64,000 nucleotides of DNA from Cristatella mucedo (taxonomy: Eukaryota > Bryozoa > Phylactolaemata > Cristatellidae): the NCBI GenBank assembly GCA_009760855.2, contig WPIO01000011.1, positions 7,713,501-7,777,500 on the forward strand, in the 5' to 3' direction. Shown here in pieces: positions 28,683-64,000 of the stretch (its first letter is position 1; each line of letters starts with the position of its first letter). The position numbers and the translations under genes were made by a program. The notes under the pieces are model-generated. The model was not told the DNA's origin. It was given only the letters and a program-made list of their open reading frames with translations, and searched no databases.

Positions 28683-29835
28683 TAATATTAATACTATTAA
28701 TACATTTGCATAGCACCCTCAGAGAGCTGAATCTCTTTCTCGGCACTTTACAGATGCTTACAGAAAGCATTACCAGATGATTGGTGGTAACATCCGCAAG
28801 CAGCAGGTACATATATATACACAAATGACGAATCACAAAAACTCACGAAATGCTGTAATAAGCAGGTTCTTGTAAGCTTCATTTTAAATGTCGTCGTGTC
28901 AAGGAATGCTGCAATATATGTCGGGTGTGAGTTTTAGTTTTTGGGAGCATACGAACTAAAGGCATGGTTTTCTAAGGTTTTGAGGCTTGTATGAGGTATA
29001 GCTAAGCGATTCGAGTCAGAACAGCAGGTTTTATGATTCGTGGCCTAGTGGGAGAGTAGTTCTGATAGGCAGGCTGGAGCCAGAGAATGAAAGGACTCAA
29101 AAGTAAGTGACAAACACCTTGTTGAACTCGATCCGTTGCTTGACTGGGAGCCAGTGCAGGTCGGCGAGAAGTGGTGTGATGTGGCAACAGTGACGCCCAC
29201 GACAGACAAGCCTAGCTGTGGAGTTTTGCACCAGCTGCAAGTGCCTGACTGCATAGTCTTGTAGACCAGCAAGCAGTGAGTTACAGAAGTCACCGAGACG
29301 GGATGTCACACATGCATGGACCAATTTTTAGATGTGGTACCCCTGCCGAAGTAAGCCCAAATTTGAGCAATGTTATGCAGCTGAAAGTAGGCAGACTTGA
29401 TCGTGGAGCTGACGTGGTCGTCTGACGAAAGGTCACTTTGGAACAGGACACCTAGATTAGTGCAGATTCAACAAGAGATATGCTGGTGGAACCAATTTTG
29501 AGCGTTAGGTTTTTCAATTTATGAATCAATCTTGGTTGTCCTATAACAAGTAAGTTGTGTTGTCGGCATTCAATTTAAGAAAGTTTGCTGCCATCCATGT
29601 GTGGATGTCATCAATCAATTCAGCATGGGTGTGTAGAGAATTCAACGGGCTCGAGGGCTGGGAGGGATCAAAGCATGATACAGCCGAGAGTGTCATTTGC
29701 ATAGAAGTGAAAGCCTAGATAGTGCTTGGCGATCACACCGACAAGAGGAAGAGTATAAACTAAAAAGAAGTGGACAGAGCACAGAGCTCTGAGATACCCC
29801 CCTTAAGTGGTTCATCTGATGGTCTACAGATCGAG
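28683..29835 (-). mobile_element. LINE family A, 3' half, between the two genes
   Basis: ATTAATAC-type tail, stem-loop (28705-28755), then C-terminal RT frames on the minus strand (FCNSLLAGLQDYAVRHLQLV, STARLVCRGRHCCHITPLLA). Frames are broken. It occupies most of the interval between the divergent kinase and PDIA5 genes. Confidence 0.82.
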
Positions 29836-30199
29836 AGCATTATTAAATGCGGCATGCGACATGCACAGGGCAACATGTAGATGGCTAACGCAAACCACAG
29901 GAAAACGAGAGCAGCGATACTGGGCAGAGACGCTGGCACTACTTACGACGGGTGGAAAGTAGCCACGGACTATATAAATCTCCAATGGGACGCAAAAACA
30001 CACTTTCGCCGAAAAGAAGACCTGAGCGTGCTAAGTACTTCCCGTAAAGCGCCATCGATAGGGTGGGAATCGAACTGGCGGACGTGAAGGCTCACCAACA
30101 CGGAAGACCATGCCGAGCGCCGGCTGTAGGAGACCGGATGTTGATGAGGACGGTCTATGACAGCACCGTCAGTCGTAAGAAGTCAAACCTGCGCAATAT
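29836..30199. other. Intergenic segment upstream of PDIA5 with a tRNA-like stretch
   Basis: Minus strand 30130-30050 contains a box B-like AGTTCGATTCCC and a weak box A, so a degenerate SINE is possible. No CpG enrichment or gene was recognised. Confidence 0.3.
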
Positions 30200-30358
30200 T
30201 CTAACCCAATTATTTTATGAAATATTTGTGCGACAATTATCTAATTCTTGATGCAGTTTGCAGCCTGCTTCGATCTAGATGTGTGGGGCGTGTTCGTACG
30301 TGGCAGCCGGCTGCCCGCGAGCACGCCGGTACTACCGTTGCACGGATTATCCTTGGCC
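30200..30358 (+). promoter_or_regulatory. Presumed PDIA5 5' UTR and promoter side
   Basis: The 150 bp before the PDIA5 ATG turn CpG-rich from about 30280 (GCCGG, CCGCGAG, CACGCCGG), while the bases before that are AT-rich. No TATA box and no exact ER-stress element (CCAAT-N9-CCACG) is visible. The transcription start cannot be placed from sequence. Confidence 0.3.
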
Positions 30359-60918
<30,560 letters not shown>

Positions 60919-62155
60919 GTATGAGTGTGCCTGTGTATTTGTGTTTGCGCGCGTTTGTTTTTAGCATGCTTTCTGCCTTATAAACCACCACTGCCGGCGA
61001 AGCTTATGGATGGCATCAGTTCGTGCTGTCATGAGCATTTCGGTGCGAACCGCTGCTGCTGCCGCCGCCATTCGTCGGCATGTGGTCCTTTTTTCTGTGC
61101 GTTTGCTGCCCGATGTTGCCCGTACATCTGTTGTCGGCCTTGGTAATACTAAACATTCGACCATGCTTCCTTTGCAGCATATGTAAAGTTGGTTTCGGGA
61201 ACAGAATCAAAACTCAGTGTGTACTTTTATCTGCCGAGCTGATTGATTTTAATCTTAGACCGGCAGATTTAAGACGTTTCTATCCATTTATCCAGTGGCC
61301 TAATGTGTCCTGTGGCACAATACAAGACAACAGGTTCATGACAATAGTCAGTCGATAATTGGCCAACAGCACTCCAACCGAATCTTCACTGCTTAGTGGA
61401 AACTGCTAACAGAATAGATATAGTCATGCTTGCACTGGGCTCGAGATGTATAAGCACCCAGACCATATGCATTTCCGCGCGCGCGCGCACACACACACAC
61501 ACACACCTCTGCATGCACACAAGTACATGTGCACACACAAACTCAGGCGCACTGCAACTTTCAGAGCTCTGGCTGTACAGGCCAGGGTTGTGAAGAAGAG
61601 TTTCATAGGCTCCTGCTTTGCAACGTGTTTTAATACGAAATATCAGAACAATTTGTATTAGTACCCTGCAGGTATTAATATATATGGTTTCACAGTGTGC
61701 CTAATCTCCGACCGACCCGATGCATACAGAAAGATAAGTATGCTCTTGAGTTCCGTGAGAGTAATCATCATTAGAACCATGCCCCTCCGTTGCTTGGCCA
61801 CGCTGTTGCATGCATCACGTTCGTAATGTCGTGCCGCAGCTACTGAATTTTCATTTCCTGCTGCCTTTCTCAGTACTAGAGGTAGCACGACCTTTTAACA
61901 CATGCAAATGCATATTAGAACTAGTTCTGAAGCCACAACTAAAGTAAACCGGCAATCTGTGATATGAGCTGATGAAAAAATAACCTGAAAACGAGAATAA
62001 CCTGAAAACGAGGCACTCTGCCCTTAACGTGGCCTAAACCCTAAATTAAACAGCATCAAGGAAATCGGGGATCCTTTAAAAGAGGGGTTTACGTGCCGGT
62101 GCTCACTAGCGTGTAAGGGGAAAGAAACATGCAAACGTATGTCATTGCAAGGTTT
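60919..62155. other. Probable PDIA5 intron 16, mostly featureless
   Basis: A LINE-A 3' fragment lies at 61150-61195 and a CA microsatellite with CG start at 61478-61506. No further PDIA5 exon was recognised. Confidence 0.4.
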
Positions 62156-62159
62156 CAAT

Positions 62160-62620
62160 GATGGTGCCATTTGCCGGTAACTGGAAGAATTTGAGCTTGT
62201 GGCATACACGTTTAGGTTCTTTCATTCTCCTGCTCCGGCTTATATTGCTGAAATATTTCCCTACTGAGGCTCTAATCCTGTCGACCAACCTCTCCTCCTC
62301 TGACTCAGTCGTCCAGCTGTGCATCCAGTCCTTTGCACACCGTGTCTTCAGTTTCTATTGCTCCCCGAGCCTGGAGCTCACCGACTGACATCTCGACTTC
62401 CCTCCGCCTTGATGACATTTAAAAAGAAGCTAAACAGCCACCTGTTCCTCATAGCATTTCTTCTGTCCTAGTAAATTGCCTATCGTGTGCTTATGCATGC
62501 TTAATTTGTGTATGCTATTACCAATCAGTTGGCATGCTTCCTTTGCAATATATTAATACTGCTCATAGTAAGAGATTCAATTACTTTAGGGTAGTACAAA
62601 AACTTGATTGCTATTGGTGC
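62160..62620 (+). mobile_element. LINE family A-related C-terminus, old copy
   Basis: FRSFILLLRLILLKYFPT, AHRVFSFYCSPSLELTD and a following KKKLNSHLF-like segment match the ORF2 end in order. The terminus near 62560-62600 is degraded. Confidence 0.65.
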
Positions 62621-63365
62621 ACCAGTATGGAAACTTGAATGAACAATCGCTGCATGACTGCAGCAGTAAAAAGAAACATAGCTTTAAGCAAATGTATGCT
62701 GCCGTGATTTTAAAATCCAAATACCAGCTCCAGATTTGAGCAATAATAGCAAAGGCTATATGTTCCTTGCATTATCTCGGCTACTTGAAGACCGTAAAAA
62801 AATGGCTGTGCATAGATTGATTTTTGAGCTCGTTTACTCGCGAAATCAAAACGAATCATTTTTAAGTCATTGGCAATTTCATGCGAAACCTCGAAATTAT
62901 TGCCTTTTCCAGACCATGCTAGCAGCTGGGTGTAAGATGCCCGAGTAATGTTTCGGCAGCTGGCGTATGGCACCCACCTCAGAGCCGCTAACGTGCACTT
63001 CTGTCATGCCCCTACACGTTGGGCACTTCGACGTCGCAACCAACGTTCGAAACGATCCCGTATTTCCTCGGTGGGTCTAATTAAAGATAACAATAATAGT
63101 AATAGGTCATTTGTGCAGCACCCTGAGAGAACTAAATGTCTTTCCAGGTAAGCTTGCTTTGACGAGCAAGCAAAAAGCACAGGAGCATCATTGCATAGTG
63201 GAGCATGCGAAAGCATGCAACCAGTAGACGCTCAGGGCCGTCGGTCAGTTGGAACCGTGGTGAGTAGTGTGCACTGAATCACGCGAAGTTGAATAGTGCC
63301 AAGTCATATCAGATGGCAACTGAAGCATGGAAGCCAGTTTTATGCTTCCGGTGCATACAAAATAA
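62621..63365. other. Unassigned, with a minus LINE-tail-like block
   Basis: 63085-63150 resembles a family A terminus (AGCACCCTGAGAGAACTAAA). Nothing else was recognised. Confidence 0.35.
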
Positions 63366-63369
63366 AGGC

Positions 63370-64000
63370 ATAATCATAAAAAGCCTATACATGGATAAGC
63401 CTAAAGCGATGAGACAAGTGAAAGCCGAGGAGTAGATGGTGCGAGAGCATGATGACTGGAAGAGCAACGATGTCGAATAGAAGGAAGCGAGAGCAAAGCG
63501 ACCTGTATGTATGTGGGAGAGGGTATTTTGATGTTGATTCGATGCTTAGATATGATGGGAACATACTTATCAAATTGTAAATCGACTTGGAATACTATGC
63601 CTAGGCTATGAGCAGATGTCACTGGAGTGGGGGACCAGATGAACCAATCTTGCCAGTAAGGTCTTTCAACTTGAGGGTGACACTAGATTTACTCTCTTGC
63701 ATGTTCGGTTGGTCTTGTCGTCATTAGGCTTCGACGAATTTGTTGCGATTCGAGTGCGGAATCTCGTCGATGCAGGCTTCGAGTGAATTAAGTGTGTCGG
63801 AAGTGGTGCACTGCTGGAAAGGGTCCACGGATCGGTCGGCCTGAGTGTCATCAATGTAAGAATGAAAGGCAATATTGTTTGGCAAGGACATTACCAGAGC
63901 GAGAGTAGATACTGAAAAGCAAAGGTCCAAGGACTTGACCCTGACGTACCCCATATTTAAGGGGCTACCCGAAGTTGTCATTTACATCTAAAGTCCTTAG
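63370..64000 (-). mobile_element. LINE family D fragment running off the window
   Basis: The minus strand reads SLPNNIAFHSYIDDTQADRS, the RT motif C region (YIDD), then SNRNKFVEA and, after a frameshift, SLGIVFQVDLQFDKYVPIIS. It is similar to 38227-38615. Confidence 0.78.

Noticed and set aside
30280-30358. ER-stress element upstream of PDIA5
   Set aside because: ACGTGG-like letters occur near 30298, but the CCAAT half with the correct nine-base spacing is absent on either strand.
60919-64000. Search for the next PDIA5 exon (VDC and GYPTF-like motifs)
   Set aside because: No segment with suitable splice sites and the expected motifs was found; the exon probably lies beyond 64,000.

Overview
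This window is genomic DNA from an animal, most likely a marine or aquatic invertebrate. It has spliced genes with GT-AG introns of about 90 bp to 9 kb, many CR1/L2-like LINE fragments, tRNA-derived SINEs, an LTR retrotransposon, decayed Tc1/mariner copies and long dinucleotide microsatellites. There is no operon structure and no bacterial signal. The species cannot be fixed from sequence alone.

Two host genes were rebuilt exon by exon from splice sites, reading phase and family similarity. (1) On the minus strand, about 28,497 down to 10,702, lies a deoxyribonucleoside kinase of the TK2/dNK family. Seven secure exons give 180 contiguous residues, with the P-loop, the EPVDQW segment, the ERS motif and the REEE lid. 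The first exon is tentative and the last exon was not found with confidence. (2) On the plus strand, from 30,359 to beyond the right edge, lies a protein disulfide isomerase A5 (PDIA5) gene. Sixteen exons give a signal peptide, a non-catalytic thioredoxin-like domain and three catalytic thioredoxin domains (CGYC, CGHC, CGHC). Its 3' end is outside the window. The two genes are divergent, with about 1.9 kb between them, mostly a LINE copy.

Layout: 1-3,905 is nested retroelements (an internally deleted Ty3-like LTR element inside a LINE, next to a 24-bp coding-capable VNTR). 3,906-5,130 is unassigned. 5,130-8,012 is the longest LINE, with endonuclease and reverse transcriptase remnants. 8,013-10,700 is largely featureless apart from one SINE. 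10,702-28,497 is the kinase gene, its introns filled with LINEs, Tc1 remnants and microsatellites. 28,683-29,835 is a LINE between the genes. 30,359-60,918 is the PDIA5 gene, its introns carrying SINEs, LINE tails and microsatellites. 60,919-64,000 is probably a further PDIA5 intron with LINE pieces.

The most interesting structures are a four-exon module duplicated within PDIA5 with intron phases kept, a 3'-terminal stem-loop shared by a LINE family and a SINE family, two fold-back structures made of opposed LINE 3' ends, the nested LTR element, and a 42-bp near-perfect palindrome in PDIA5 intron 4. I found no clearly new multi-gene system.
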